Source: Rhea pennata (lineage: Eukaryota; Chordata; Aves; Rheiformes; Rheidae). From it: a DNA stretch of 64,000 bases. The position numbers were made by a program, and so were the translations under genes. How positions within the stretch are numbered: position 1 is the stretch's first letter; each line of letters begins with the position of its first letter. Under the pieces are notes generated by a model. It worked only from the letters and a program-made list of their open reading frames with translations, was not told where the DNA came from and did not search any database. The stretch spans positions 12,991,501-13,055,500 of the forward strand of contig NC_084674.1 in NCBI RefSeq assembly GCF_028389875.1, read 5' to 3'. Shown here in pieces: positions 11,801 through 23,000 of this stretch.

Positions 11801-13907
11801 CAACACCTTCCCTAGAGATCATATTTGTAGTGGGAATTTTTTTATAGTACAGCCTAGAACATTTTACAGCTACAGCCCTAGAAGAAACAACCAGACACCC
11901 CAGCACCAAAAGCTGGCAAACGCCTGTTCCTCCTAATTTCCTATGGAGTCACAGGCACACAGCACCTTGCAGGGGAAACGGGCCCCTGCCCAAAACTGGG
12001 ACAGGGCAGGAACCCAGGGCCACGTTGAACTGAACACCCAATCACTTGGGTTTCCCAGCACAGCGGGCTTTCCTCCGCATGTGTGGCACACCACAAGGCA
12101 GGTCACTAGTCAAAAACCAGTCAGAAGCACTCTGAACACTAGTTTTTTCTATAAAGCTCAGAAATACCTAATGACGCAATTTGGAGCAAACGCTAATGGA
12201 TCACAGAGCTCTGCACACATATGTCCTACCAGTCCAGGTCCCAAGTTAGTGCAAAACCTGAGATTGCAGGGAGCCCATGCCCACCTTCCCACTGCTGCAC
12301 AGAGCGACAGCAGCACCCTTGCTGCCTTGCCTTCCCCAAGGTCCATCTTCTTCCAGTGTGCCAAAAGGCACGACTGACCAACTCACTCACCAACGCAAGC
12401 AACTGCAGCACTGAACGCTTCAGTTGGAGACGCAAAGGTGGCCAAAATAAAAACACCACAGCACGCAGCAGAGGTCTGCTCCCAAAGGCAAGACTCCCCC
12501 GACTTTGCAGAGAGCCTGACAGCACGAGCACTGCAGCACCAGGCTCCTCGGTTTGGAAATTCGCAGCTCGGGGCTGAGCCAAGCTCCCGCCGGCGGGTAA
12601 CGCTACAGCCGGGAGCAAGTCAGATGGCAACAAAGGCCCCGACCTGCTCCGAGCCTGGAGAATAAATACCTACAGGTTTCCTTCATTAAGACCAATCCCA
12701 GGGCCACACTCTTCTCTTTGCTCAACGGACGTGCAACACGCAGTAATGCTACTGAAATGCATTGCCCAGCCTGCCGTTTTCACCCCACGAGCAGAGCAGG
12801 GGCCGGCCCCAGCGGCTCCCAGCGGGGGCTGCGGCTGGCGCGGCTCGGGATGGAGGAGGGGAGGCAGCCCTGCCTGCCAGCACGGCTTTTATTACCCTCT
12901 TCCATTCCAGCAGTGCAGCGCTCTCGCTAAACAGCCTGCATGTCCCTCTGTCCCATCCCTGATACAGTTAGGAGGAGTTTGTTTATCTTTTTCAGGGCCC
13001 TCTGCCTCCGACAGGAAAAGCGCTTTGTTTTACAGACAGGGGCACGGGGCTGTTTTCTGTGGCTACATGCACAGCCCAAACATGCACAAAGGTCCACTCC
13101 GGTGCTCGACTCCAAATCTTTCCAATTTGTGGGAAAAAAAAAGGCCAAAAGGGTAAACTTCAGGCCTGCCTCCATCCTCCCCCCCAAAGAGCTCCAGCTA
13201 CAAGTGATACAAGTACCAATACTGCTGTGCTAACAAAAGAAAAATGCCATCGAAACTAATCTTCGGAGTACCAAACGCAGCACAGAAAGCCCAGCCCCAA
13301 ATGGTGCAAGACCCAACCCGCCCCCAGCTGCTGCTTCCCTACAACTCCATCAGGGAAGAACATCCATCCCCATGCACGTCCACCCGCACTTAATCCGAGC
13401 GGACGGCTTCTCCCTAAGGGTCGGCATGGGGACTTTCCAAGGCACACATGGATCGGGACTGGGAAGCGCTGTATCCTCGTCCCTTTTTGCCTGTATTTCA
13501 CCCTGCCGTACGATCGCATATTCTGAATTTAAACTTCCTCACCACCCACACAGCCCGGTATTGTCTCGCTGCTGCCAGCACTATAATTTACTAATATCAG
13601 AAGACTGAGACGAGGCAAACAGGCAGAAGCAAAAACCTTCCCTCTCGGTAACCACTTAAGACATTATCTGCACATCATCCCAGAGTCTTCTGCCCCACTG
13701 AATTTCCCCAGCTTCTCTATGTTTCTACCGCATTCGGTCTCCAGTGTCTTGAGAGAGATACATCAAGTCACTCATTTTACCCACTGAGTATATACAAAAG
13801 ACCCTGAGATTGTTCAGGAAGCAATTAGCCGCTGTTCAGAGGAAAATGGTGTTTTCAAATGGATAACCTTTGATGTAGTCAATAGCCTTGTCTCCTTTTC
13901 CTTTTTA
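8851..13907. other. Non-coding DNA, no gene recognised
   Basis: About 5 kb without a supportable gene. Open frames up to about 150 codons occur on both strands but overlap each other and show no domains. A TATA-like string TATATAAAG lies at 9510-9518 with nothing else promoter-like near it. CpG clusters occur near 10,780-10,960 and 12,790-12,850. No interspersed repeat recognised. Confidence 0.55.
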
Positions 13908-13926
13908 TTTTTTTTTTTTTTTTTTT
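13908..13926 (+). repeat. Poly(T) run, 19 bases, followed by a CAG
   Basis: Nineteen T followed at once by GCAG, so it resembles a strong plus-strand splice acceptor with exon starting at 13931. The downstream frame (about 100 codons to 14,235) has no recognisable protein, so I treat it as a homopolymer with fortuitous acceptor likeness. Confidence 0.8.
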
Positions 13927-14394
13927 GCAGCCTCTCACGAAAGAAAAAAAAAATCAAGAAAAAGGCTAATAATTCACTCCGATACAGACCTCGCTCTGCC
14001 AGAATGGATTTTACCTCAAGCCCAAGGAAAAAGCAGCTTCAAAAACGCGGCTCGTGTCCCCAACTTTTCTCCCCTCCACGTCCCAGAGCACAGGAGAAGG
14101 ATCATGAATATTCATCTGCGCGTTAGCAGGTTCTGCTTTTGTTTTGTCCTCCCTAAAGCACGGGGAAGGGGGGAGCTAACAAGTGAGGTTAATGCCTGTC
14201 TTTTCTTTCCCATCCATCTCCTCTTTAACCAGTGACCTTCATGTTAAGTCCTGTTTACACACCACCCCTCCTCCCCGGGCTCCCACACACACCAGCACTC
14301 CACCGGGGCAGAAACAAGAATTTCCCCGCAAGAAGGACACGGTAAAAGAAAGGATTTCGGGATTTATTTCAGCGTGCCACAGAGATTTTGCAAA
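13927..14394. other. Non-coding DNA on the shore of the CpG island
   Basis: Transition from average composition into the CpG island. Contains a purine-rich string near 13,940-13,965. No gene recognised. Confidence 0.5.
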
Positions 14395-15308
14395 TCCCTC
14401 CTCGCTAGCACACTGGAGCCGCCCGTGTGCGTTTGCAGGCATCAGCAGGGCGGATATACGAAAGGGAAAGGGGCGAGGGACAGAAGGCGGGCAGACAGAC
14501 AGACGGCACCGTTACCATTCGAGGCACGGGACGCGCACCGGCACGCAGCCCCGGGCACAGGCACCGCACCCGCGGTACGCGAGGCGCCGCGCACCTCCGC
14601 CGAAGTACACAGCGAGCGCCGCACCGGGAAGGCTTCGCGGCGCGGCTGACAGCCCGCGCGGCGAGCCGCCCCGGCGGAGCATCCCCGCGCGACCGCGGAG
14701 GCTCCGCGGGCTTCGCCGCCAGCCCCAGCCGGGGCGTCCTGCCCCGCGGCCGCCGGCGCCCGCTCACGCAGCGGGGACACGTACCGGCGGGCTCCGGGCG
14801 ATGCGGCAGCGGCTGCGCGAAGCAAACCCCGCGGAGCCCCACGGCGGGCGGCCCCACGGCTGCGCCCCGCGCGGAGGCACCCGCCAGCCCGCGGGGGCTG
14901 CTCCGCCCGCACGCCTTCGCCTGCCCCAAAATCACCGCCGGCTGCAGCCCGCGGCGCTCCGAGCCGGCGCTGCCCCAGGGCCAGGAGCCCCCCGACGGCG
15001 CCCCGCGAACGCCCCGCTCGGAGCGCAATGCGGGCTCGCCCCAGCCCCGCAGCCGCGGCCCGCCCCGCGCTCCCGCAGCGCGGCGGCCCCGCCAGCCCGG
15101 TTCGGCCCGGCGCAGCCCGACGGGCCGGCACTGCCCTGCCCGGGCAAGCCCCGCTTCGCCTGATTTTTATTTATTTTCCCCTTTTTCTAAAGAGGGTGCG
15201 GGGAAAACGCAATCCCGACCCCCTCCCCCTTCTCCACGCCCCGAGCACGCACAAAAAGCAGATGCGCGCACCGCGCCCGCGGAGGAAAGTTGCAATCGGG
15301 TTACTCAC

Positions 15309-15353
15309 GCCTTGGATCGCCGCTCGCCGCAGCCGTGCCAGCCATAATTGCAT
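15309..15353 (-). other. Candidate end of a first exon, with splice donor
   Basis: On the minus strand two start codons sit just before a splice donor. The outer ATG (15353-15351) gives 15 codons ending exactly at the donor in phase 0 (begins MQLWLAR). The inner ATG (15345-15343) has the better initiation context, A at -3 and G at +4, and gives twelve codons plus one base (begins MAGTAAASG). The donor GTGAGTAA occupies 15308-15301. A short coding 5' exon followed by a long intron is common in vertebrate regulatory genes, but the exon could equally be untranslated. I cannot match the peptide to a known protein. Confidence 0.3.
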
Positions 15354-15364
15354 TCCACACCGAG

Positions 15365-15531
15365 CCGCCCGCCGCCGCCGCCGCCCCCCTTCCTCTCCTC
15401 TCCTCTCCTCCTTCTCCTCTTCGTCTTCGTCTTCCTCCTCCTCTTCCTCCCCGCCCTCCCCCCCGCGCCGCCGCCGCCGCCGCCCGGGGCTCCGCGCCCG
15501 CCTCGCTCGCGCCGCCGCCGCCGCCGCTGCC
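15365..15531. repeat. GCC triplet repeats flanking a pyrimidine tract
   Basis: GCC repeats occur at about 15365-15384, 15467-15484 and 15511-15527. Between the first two lies an almost pure C/T tract (about 15384-15452) made of TCTCC and CTTCGT-like steps. GCC repeats in CpG-island 5' untranslated regions are often length-variable. The pyrimidine tract is purine-rich (GGAGA, GAAGAC) on the minus strand and could form triplex DNA or bind GAGA- or ETS-type factors. Confidence 0.8.
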
Positions 15532-15667
15532 CCGCATGAATGGGACGGCGGCGCGGGGCCCCGACGGAACGCCCGCCCGCCGCGCGCGCCCCCGCGGCCC
15601 GCGCACGCGCACGCCGCCCCGCCGCGGGGGCGCGGAGGGAGGGAGGGGGCGGCGGCGCCCGTGCGCG

Positions 15668-15682
15668 CCTCCAGGGGGCGCC
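15668..15682 (+). promoter_or_regulatory. CTCF-like site
   Basis: CCTCCAGGGGGCGCC matches the CTCF core consensus CCASYAGRKGGCRS at every position except T for A at position three. It is placed inside the CpG island, upstream of the candidate exon, where CTCF commonly binds near promoters. The site includes CpG, so binding could be methylation-sensitive. Prediction only. Confidence 0.45.
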
Positions 15683-15866
15683 GCGGCTCGGCCGCGCCGC
15701 TGCGCCGCGGAGGCGGAGGGAGAGGGAAGGCGGGGGAGGCGCCCTGTCCTCCCCCCCCCTTAAAAGGGCGATGCGCGAGGGGAGGCGGTTTAAAAGCGGC
15801 CACGGCGCGGGTGGGGCTGCGCTGCCGCGGTGGGAGAGAGTAAATCCCAGTAGCAGCGGGGTGTCC

Positions 15867-15906
15867 CCACCACCACCAGTCCTACCACTACTCCCACCGC
15901 CACCAC
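15867..15906 (+). repeat. Imperfect CCA triplet repeat
   Basis: CCACCACCACC followed by interrupted ACT/ACC triplets up to 15906, at the edge of the CpG island. Simple repeat. Confidence 0.75.
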
Positions 15907-16206
15907 GGTGCGCACGTGGGACCTTACCCGTGCTGAATCTCCACAGCACTGGGGACACCGGAGCAGAGGGGCAGCGGTGCCCCGGTTCCTCACCCCACAG
16001 GTCCAGCAGGGTCCCCGGCCTGCTGCCGTGCGCGCCGGAGCGGCAATGCTGGGGCGCTGAGGCAGCTCTGGGAACATGGCCCCTGTAAAACAACAGCAGC
16101 AGCAACGTTCCTGCCCCTCAGAACAGTTGTGGGGGTGAGAGGGAGGATTTGGGATGAAATATTCACCGTTGCGCCTCACCAGGCAGCAGTCCCATGCCAC
16201 GGCGTC

Positions 16207-16300
16207 CTGCAGCCATTTTGGGCCCCGAGGCCCCTTCAGGCCCTGCGGCCATTTTAGGTCCCGACGCCCCTTCACACCCTGTGGCCATTCGGGCCCTGCT
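16207..16300. repeat. 36-bp tandem repeat, about 2.6 copies, with YY1-like sites
   Basis: Three units start at 16207, 16243 and 16279, a constant period of 36. Each contains CTGYRGCCATT and, in the first two, a GCCATTTTRGG core followed by CCCGA and GCCCCTTCA. On the minus strand the second unit reads AAAATGGCCGC, an excellent match to the YY1 consensus AANATGGCSGC. The first unit reads AAAATGGCTGC, and the third is weaker. Tandem YY1 sites near CpG-island promoters are known from some vertebrate genes. Confidence 0.75.
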
Positions 16301-16340
16301 CTGGGCTGCAGCCTCCTGCCCCCTCCTGTCCTCCATGAGG

Positions 16341-16358
16341 ACAGACAGACAGACAGAC
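16341..16358 (+). repeat. ACAG tetranucleotide microsatellite
   Basis: Four and a half copies of ACAG. Simple repeat. Confidence 0.85.
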
Positions 16359-17450
16359 CAGTGGCCTGGGGCAGCCCCTTGCAGGGAGGGTGGTAGGGAG
16401 CAGCAATCACCTCTGCCTGGGCAGCGCAGAGGGCCGCCCTCCTCTCCCAGCCTCCCTCCAGCAGGACTTTACCCTCCAGAGTTGTCAGTTCAGCATCTTT
16501 CTGCTGGCACCGCATCAGCTGAGCTTAAAAAATAAAATTACAAAGGGAAGAAATAATAAAAGCCAAAAAAAAGATCAATTGATAGTCTAAGTTGATTATT
16601 TGTCTTTTTAAAACAGAGTCCAGGCCAGCCACTTTTATCAGTTTCATTTCTGTCCCCCTTTATTCTCTCTCCCTTGCTTTTCCCTCTTATCAAGCCTGGA
16701 AACGACTTCCCTTCCCGTGCAGCAGCGGTGCCCCCTTTTCCCACCTTTCCTCCCCATCCCGGAGACCTGCCCGTCTCCCTCCCAGCCCCCCTCTGCACCC
16801 CAGCGTACAGACAGGGTCCGGCATGGGTTTGTAGTCCTACGGCGATGAGCGATTGTGTTTCTGCTGCTCTGTCATTTCTTAGATGGGAAGTGACCTTTTT
16901 ATAGACAAATAAAAATAAATAAAGTGTTTATAATCAGGACTACACCCCCACTGATTTCATCAGTGGTGTTTGGGATATAAACGGCACGGAGCTGCTCTGT
17001 CCAGATCTGTCTGCCAGGAAACGGAGTCGCAGGCACTTGCACCTCACCAGGACCCCAGCTGGTTCGCTGAAGCATGGGGGGAGCCACACGGGTGAGTTCT
17101 TCCTGGGCCGAGGCCACGAGCTGCTGGCCACACACGTGACCTTGCAGGCACAGAAACCTACAGCTCCCAACATAACGGGGCCAGATTGCAGAGCACTGGC
17201 AGTGAGGGTTTCCAGGCACTGGAACAATAAATAGAGATGGTTGGTTCAGCCTGGTCTTGGTTGCCTTTGGTGCAGCCACCCAGCCAGATCAGTAGCCACG
17301 CTGCTGGGACACACTTTGCCCTTCCAGCTCAGACCTACCATTGAAGTTTAGGAGTCATCACCACATATCAGCTGCACTGCCCTAACACATGTACTCACCT
17401 TGCACAGACAAGCAAATATGCTCACAGGGACCTCTTTCACCGATGTTTGA

Positions 17451-17464
17451 GCAAGCATGCTTGC
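17451..17464. other. Perfect 14-bp palindrome
   Basis: GCAAGCATGCTTGC reads the same on both strands. Its central ten bases, AAGCATGCTT, fit the p53-family half-site pattern RRRCATGYYY. A second half-site is not evident beside it, so p53 binding is only weakly suggested. Confidence 0.4.
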
Positions 17465-20061
17465 CTCCACATGCACCAATAGATAAGAACCTGTACACAG
17501 CTCAATACCCTGGTTGAAGTGAATAACTAATGCATGAAGCCATGGAGATCAGGACACCTCTTCCATCAAGGAGAGCACAGCCTGCTGCCAGTTTTGGGGA
17601 GAAAGCAAGGAAGGAAAGCCAAAGGTTGCTGGAAGCCCCTAGTGACCCTCAAGCAGCCAGAGTGGAGAAGGAAAGGGGTCCTAGGAGGCTCCAGCAGGGC
17701 TAGAAAGAGCAGATGTAGTGGAAAGTAGGTAACTCAGGTAAGTGTCACAGTAAAGGTGCTCTTTACATCCTGTCCTCAGTTATTAGGACATTGACACTGC
17801 TTGTGTGAGAGACTGACCTTGCTTGAACCCACTCAAAAGCACAGACAACATCTCTGTTGTTCAGATAGCGGGTCCCTACCCACCTAAATAGGGTCCGTAT
17901 CCTTGGATTTGATCTTCCTTCATATTTCCCCTTGCCCTAATTTCGTCATCATCTGCCTTGTGGAGGCTGGGAGAAACTGGGAATTGGCACGTTCCCTTCA
18001 AGATGCCAGCATCGATGCTTGCCTTTCTCCCACCTCTTATTTGTGCACAGAGACACACATGGGGCCCAGACATAAAAGCTTTTGAGACAGAGGAGAAAAG
18101 AACAAATCAGTTAGCTGTGACTGCAGGGAAGTGGCTGGGGTTTGGATTACTTCCCCCAGATAGGAACAGTTCTCCTTTTCCTTTTTTTTTTTTTTTTTCC
18201 TTCAAGAGACTAAATTTAGTGAATTCCTTTCACATTAAAAACTTGTCAGGTATTCACATCCAAAGAGGGTCTCTTGGGGGAGTTACTGAGACAGTGAAAC
18301 CTCTTAAACATATAGAGAAGGAAAAGATATTCAAGCAATCTCCCACCACCACTTTTAAGTCTGCTATCTCTCAGGAGTGCTCCACGGGCACCTTGGTCTC
18401 ATGGCTACTATCTTGTGCTGCAGGCACAAGAGGAGAGGCAATAAATTATTCCTCTCATTGGGATTCCCTGCTTTGTGCACAGGGCAGGATCATCCAGCCC
18501 TTGGCCAGGCAGCAACCCGGCAGGCACCAGCTGCCGGGCCACCACTGTGAGAACTGCATGAGACAGTTCCCTGTTTCTCCTCTGCTCAGCACCAGTGGGA
18601 AGGAAGTCAGAACAATTTATTCTTGCTGAAGAAAGAGTGATGGATTGTCAAAACACTGACGAGCAAAACCAAGGTGGTGGAGCTAAGAAAAGCACCCAGG
18701 CGTCCTGGCTCCCCATCACACCTCCAGCCAGTTAGCAGCCCCCTCCTGAATCCTCTGAGGAGGGGCTGCCCTAGAGAGAGAGGAATAAAAAAAGACTGCG
18801 AGAAAAAACAAGCAGCCTCCGCACCAGGAGCCCAGCGCAGGAGTTGGGGAGGGATCGGGTGCATGGCAGGGAATTTTCCTGGGTTCATATGAGGTGGGAA
18901 GGAGCCTCAGGCTTGCAGCAGTCTGCAAAGCTCATGCAACCAGTGTAAGGGCTCATCCTACACCATGCCCCAGGAGCAGGAACACTTGAGAATAAGGGGA
19001 CACACTTGTCACTCACCTGGCTTCTCCCAGGATCTGGGCACCTCATTCCTACAAAGGGGCCCTCATTAGCCTGGAAAGCCTGGCCTTTTTGTCCTGCCTC
19101 TGATGGAGCCTTAATTGCTCTGTTTTCCCCTTTCCTTGTGCATACTCATCCCTCTTTAACTGACAAACTACCTAGGACTGACAGACTCAGCCGTGCTCCT
19201 GCATGCCCTGGAGACAGCTGGCTTGAGTGGCACCTCAAAGGCACTCAAAATTTCAGAGCTCCACAGGGTGCTGGGAGGAAGGATTTGTAGCAGAAGATGA
19301 CTCTGTTCTCAGTTGGACCAAAACCTCAGAGGTTACAAGTTCGGCTGGCTCATTCTCATTATGCTGAAAGCATGTGGCTGACTCTGCACTTCTTACGCAG
19401 AACTTTGACCAAAATTACATTTAGAGACAATCTGTTCTCGATGTGTCTGGTGCACTTTCCTATGTTACCAAAAAGACCAAGGGGCATTTTGTTCTCTAAA
19501 AGCAGCCTGACAACTACTTTGTAAAAAGAAACTAATTGGGAGAGGATTAGATCGCGGTAGAGAGCCAGAATAGATGAGGAAGCTGTTCCACTCAGCTCAC
19601 TGGGTTAATCCAGTCCAACTGAGTGCAGAGGGACTAAAAATAAGCAGCTAAATTCACAATTTTCAACTGTTTTCAATTTCTGACTGCTAAAAATTTCCCC
19701 TTGGGAATGCAGATTCCTGCACAGTGCATACAGGTCTTCACACACAAGGCATCTCTTTGGGTTATGTCTCATGGACCATCTAAAAATGGATCCCTAGAAT
19801 CTGCAACTCCAGGTTTAAACGCTCTGCTCTGAGCAGTAATGCTTATGGAAGAGAGAAATTCAATGATCTCATCCCAGAGGCCTTTACCTCTGCATAATCT
19901 AACATGCCCAGAGAACAGCCTGCAACAAATATTTGGGCTTTGGGGACATTCACACCCAAACTCTCAGAGCTCAGCTCTGTCCACTGAAATCCCAAGGCAT
20001 TCACTGGAAGAGAAGAGGCTTCAAAAGCAGATGAGTTCTGCACAAACATCAGTGACGGGTG

Positions 20062-20063
<2 letters not shown>

Positions 20064-20096
<33 letters not shown>
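20064..20096 (+). repeat. Poly(T) run, 33 bases
   Basis: The longest homopolymer in the window. Read on the minus strand it is a poly(A) tail-like run, but no retroelement body is recognisable at 20,097 onward on that strand. Open frames with poly-Lys or poly-Phe here are translations of the run. Confidence 0.9.
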
Positions 20097-23000
20097 CTCC
20101 TCCTGTCCTCACCGACATCTTTACTAATAAAGAACCAGGGAATGGAAAGCCTGGGCAGACAGGCTGGGGAGGCAGCGCGGTGTCCAAACAGAGGGTTTGT
20201 CAAAGTTTTCCAGGAGGCGTCAGCAGCTCTTTAAGCTCCTTGACAGCCAGGATAACACAACGTGTCTGCAGAGCTCTGGGGATCCAGAGTGAAATTAAAA
20301 CGGGTAATGAATAGAGCCATTTTTCAAGAGATTGCAGCTGCAAATGCAAGTAGGCCAGTAGGCAAAAGGCACTGAAGAGGCACATGCGGAAGGGACCTGG
20401 GATAGCAGGGGGGCTGTCACCAGGCAAGCACGTGCTCCTCCTTCTCCCGTGCCTGGCTGATAGGAAAGGCACTTCGCTGTCTGCCAGTGTGACTTTTATC
20501 TTGCGCCTGCTGCTATGGATGCCCTCTGGATCGGCAGGCACCTGCAAAGTGTCGCTGATGGAGCGGCCCTTCCTCCACACCTGCTGTGCTTATGTTCCTT
20601 GAAATGGGGAATTTTCTATTAGGGGCCTCGGTGGGCAGGCAGCGCTGCCATTAATTACAGCAAGAAGCTCCCCTTTCTGTGTCGGATCGTGAAGCAAGAG
20701 TTTTACCAAGTGAAACAGGACGCTGCAAAAGAGGGAGGAGTATCAGGAGAAAGAGAGGCCAGAGAGGACCCTGGTTTCAGTGGCCATGTCAGGCTGGCAG
20801 CAGTGAGCCCTCTGACCAGGGGCAGGGTCCTTCCTCAGGGTGGTTTGGTGGGATGGCTACTGGGAGCTGTATTTCTGTGAAATGCTCTGCAGGATTCCTG
20901 TAAGATCCTCTAAGTCCACAGCGAGAGGTCTGGGAGTTAGTACTGACAGGTGGGACCCAGAGAAGGATGACTAGGACCCTGCTGCAGGGCTGGGGGAAGA
21001 CACTTCTTAGGCAATGTTTGAGACAGTGGTTGAGAGCTCACTCCGCTCTTCTAAAAAATGATTTCAAGCTCACAAGAGACCTGGTTGTCCCAATGAAGGT
21101 TTATCTGCCAGCTGACAAGTGCATGCAGCCGTTTCCACACACCTTCCCTTGTGCAGGGGGGAAACCTGCAGAGATCCCCTCTGGACATACCTGCACAGGC
21201 TGAGCCTTCTTCCCAGCTCGTTCATCCCTTAGCCTGTGACTCAGAGCAGCGCTTAATTAGCAGGAAGCCTGATGTAGACACCTGTCAACTCCTCTGAGAC
21301 AACCAGCATTTCACGTTAGCTGCCCTGGGGCTGTTCGGCAAGAACAGCTCTCTCTCCGTATTGATATTCCTTCATCTCAGCCTATTTTCCAAGCCATCAA
21401 GCTGCCATCTCAACCCTCCCAGGCCCAGCAGCGCCAGGGAGAGCAGCCTCATGTCCGTCAGCTCCTGGACTCCGATCCCACCTTTGCCGCTGCTCACAAA
21501 CATTCGAGCCACTTCGTGCTTCCACCCAGCAGTCTGAGGGCTCCCTGCTAAGTAAATCAGACATCCCTTGATGAATTAAATCCAGGCTTCCCTGCACAGC
21601 ATGAACCAAAAGCAGACAGGCCTGACTTCAAATCAGGGCAACTTTGAAGGTAAGAGAGAAAGTCACTTACCGACTCTGCAGCTCTGCAGAGAGTCTGTGC
21701 AGACACAGACCTCCTTCACCCTCCAAAGACTGTGGACATAGTATCACCGCCTCAGCCTCCGCTGCTCCAGAACTCCTACCCCACCAGGAGATTCAGCAGT
21801 AGCTGTGCTAAGATAAACCAATGGAGACTATGCAGCTGCTTTGATTGATTGCAGCTTCCAGAAGGGTGCAGTGCAATCGTAAGCATGTTTTATGCTGGTG
21901 GCATTTAGCAATGCTGCTGGACATCATGGCTACCTGTATTAGCTTCTGTGGCAATTTACCTTAGGTGGACAGAATTTCACCGTAAGTCTTGCGGAGATAG
22001 CAAGATGCAGGACAGTTTGACCAACAGTTTTAAGAGAGGTATAAAGTGACCCGTGTTAATTGCACCACACATATTGACTGAAATTAATGAGGTTTGAACA
22101 GCAAGGTAAAGTCATGGCTCACTGCCTCGGCTGAGCCTCCAGGAGGTTGGAATCATCTCCATTTCCTGGTCTGGAGGTGCTCAGAGGGACGTGCCACATT
22201 CTTCAGAGCCACCCTCCATTTTCCCTGATGCTGTAGCCCACCACGGTGCTGTTCCTTCCCACCTACTCTATTTCTTTTCTTGCCAGGTCCAGCTACAGAC
22301 TCTTTTTATAGAGCAGATTCACCTTTTCCTTCACCTTCAGGATAAGATGTGTAAATTCCTTCTTCACAAAGGCTTCCTGGTCCTCCACAAGTGTCAGGAA
22401 GAGAGGTGCTGTGCTCTATGGGCAAGGGACACTTGGAATGGTCTAAGAGCATTCCCCATCATTTCATCCATGGAGAGAAGAGATACAATGACTCTGTAAA
22501 GATCAGATGATGCATCAGCAGCACCAAAAGGGCCTTGTTCTCCCTATTGCCTTTTTCCAGCTGTGCTTTGCATCAGGAAAAGTATGGCATTGGATCATAG
22601 CCCTGTGTATTCAAAGCTGCTGTAGTTGTCTCTAGTTCTAGGTATCATGCCCCATCTCCAGGGCTGGCTGTTTCCTCTAGGATTCAAGTCAGTGGAAGGA
22701 TCAGCACCAAACCCCTTGGCCATTCAGAAACGCATCTCTGTCATACGGGACAGGCGAGTGGCCACGAGACGCCGAGGAGTCCCTTTGCTTTTGCCAGTGC
22801 CTATGTAAAATTAAAACGGACAAGGAAGAAGCTGCTGTAAATAATGCATTTGTGGTGCACTACACAGCTTACAGAGCACATAGTCATTGTATAGTCTTAT
22901 TTAAAGAAACTCAGCCCTGGCTGCATCATTAAAAATGTATCCTGGTTTCAGCTTCATCCCATATATACTCACCACTGTGAAGCAGGTGGCTTGGTGGCTG

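Larger units (their letters stand above)
14395..15860 (-). promoter_or_regulatory. Large CpG island, main promoter candidate
   Basis: About 1.45 kb of very GC-rich, CpG-dense DNA, by far the clearest CpG island in the first 25 kb. It holds runs of GCC triplets, a 70-base pyrimidine tract, SP1-type GC boxes and a CTCF-like site. The minus strand is preferred because a consensus splice donor (GTGAGTAA) lies at its inner side at 15301-15308, with short start codons just upstream. Long open frames on both strands (for example 14183-15163 plus and 14405-15028 minus) are Arg/Ala/Pro/Gly-rich and typical of chance frames in CpG islands. Divergent transcription is possible. The downstream gene is not identified. 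Confidence 0.75.
16301..20063. other. Non-coding DNA, no gene recognised
   Basis: Average to AT-moderate sequence. It holds an ACAG tetranucleotide run (16341-16358), an AT-rich string of AATAAA-like words near 16,520-16,565 and 16,905-16,925, and a T17 run (18182-18198). Open frames up to about 220 codons (17958-18629 plus) contain a poly-Phe stretch from the T run and show no domain. No transposable element recognised. Confidence 0.55.

Noticed and set aside
13908..14235. Exon after the T19-GCAG acceptor-like string
   Set aside because: The downstream frame has no recognisable protein or donor at a sensible position, and T-runs before CAG arise by chance.
14183..15163. 326-codon plus-strand and overlapping minus-strand frames in the CpG island
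   Set aside because: Low-complexity Arg/Ala/Pro/Gly content, open on both strands at once, no splice or domain support.
15028..16105. Frames with poly-Ser, poly-Glu/Asp or poly-Arg stretches
   Set aside because: They translate the GCC repeats and the pyrimidine tract. Nothing marks any one frame as real.
17451..17464. p53 response element
   Set aside because: Only one good half-site is present; a second adjacent half-site is not evident.
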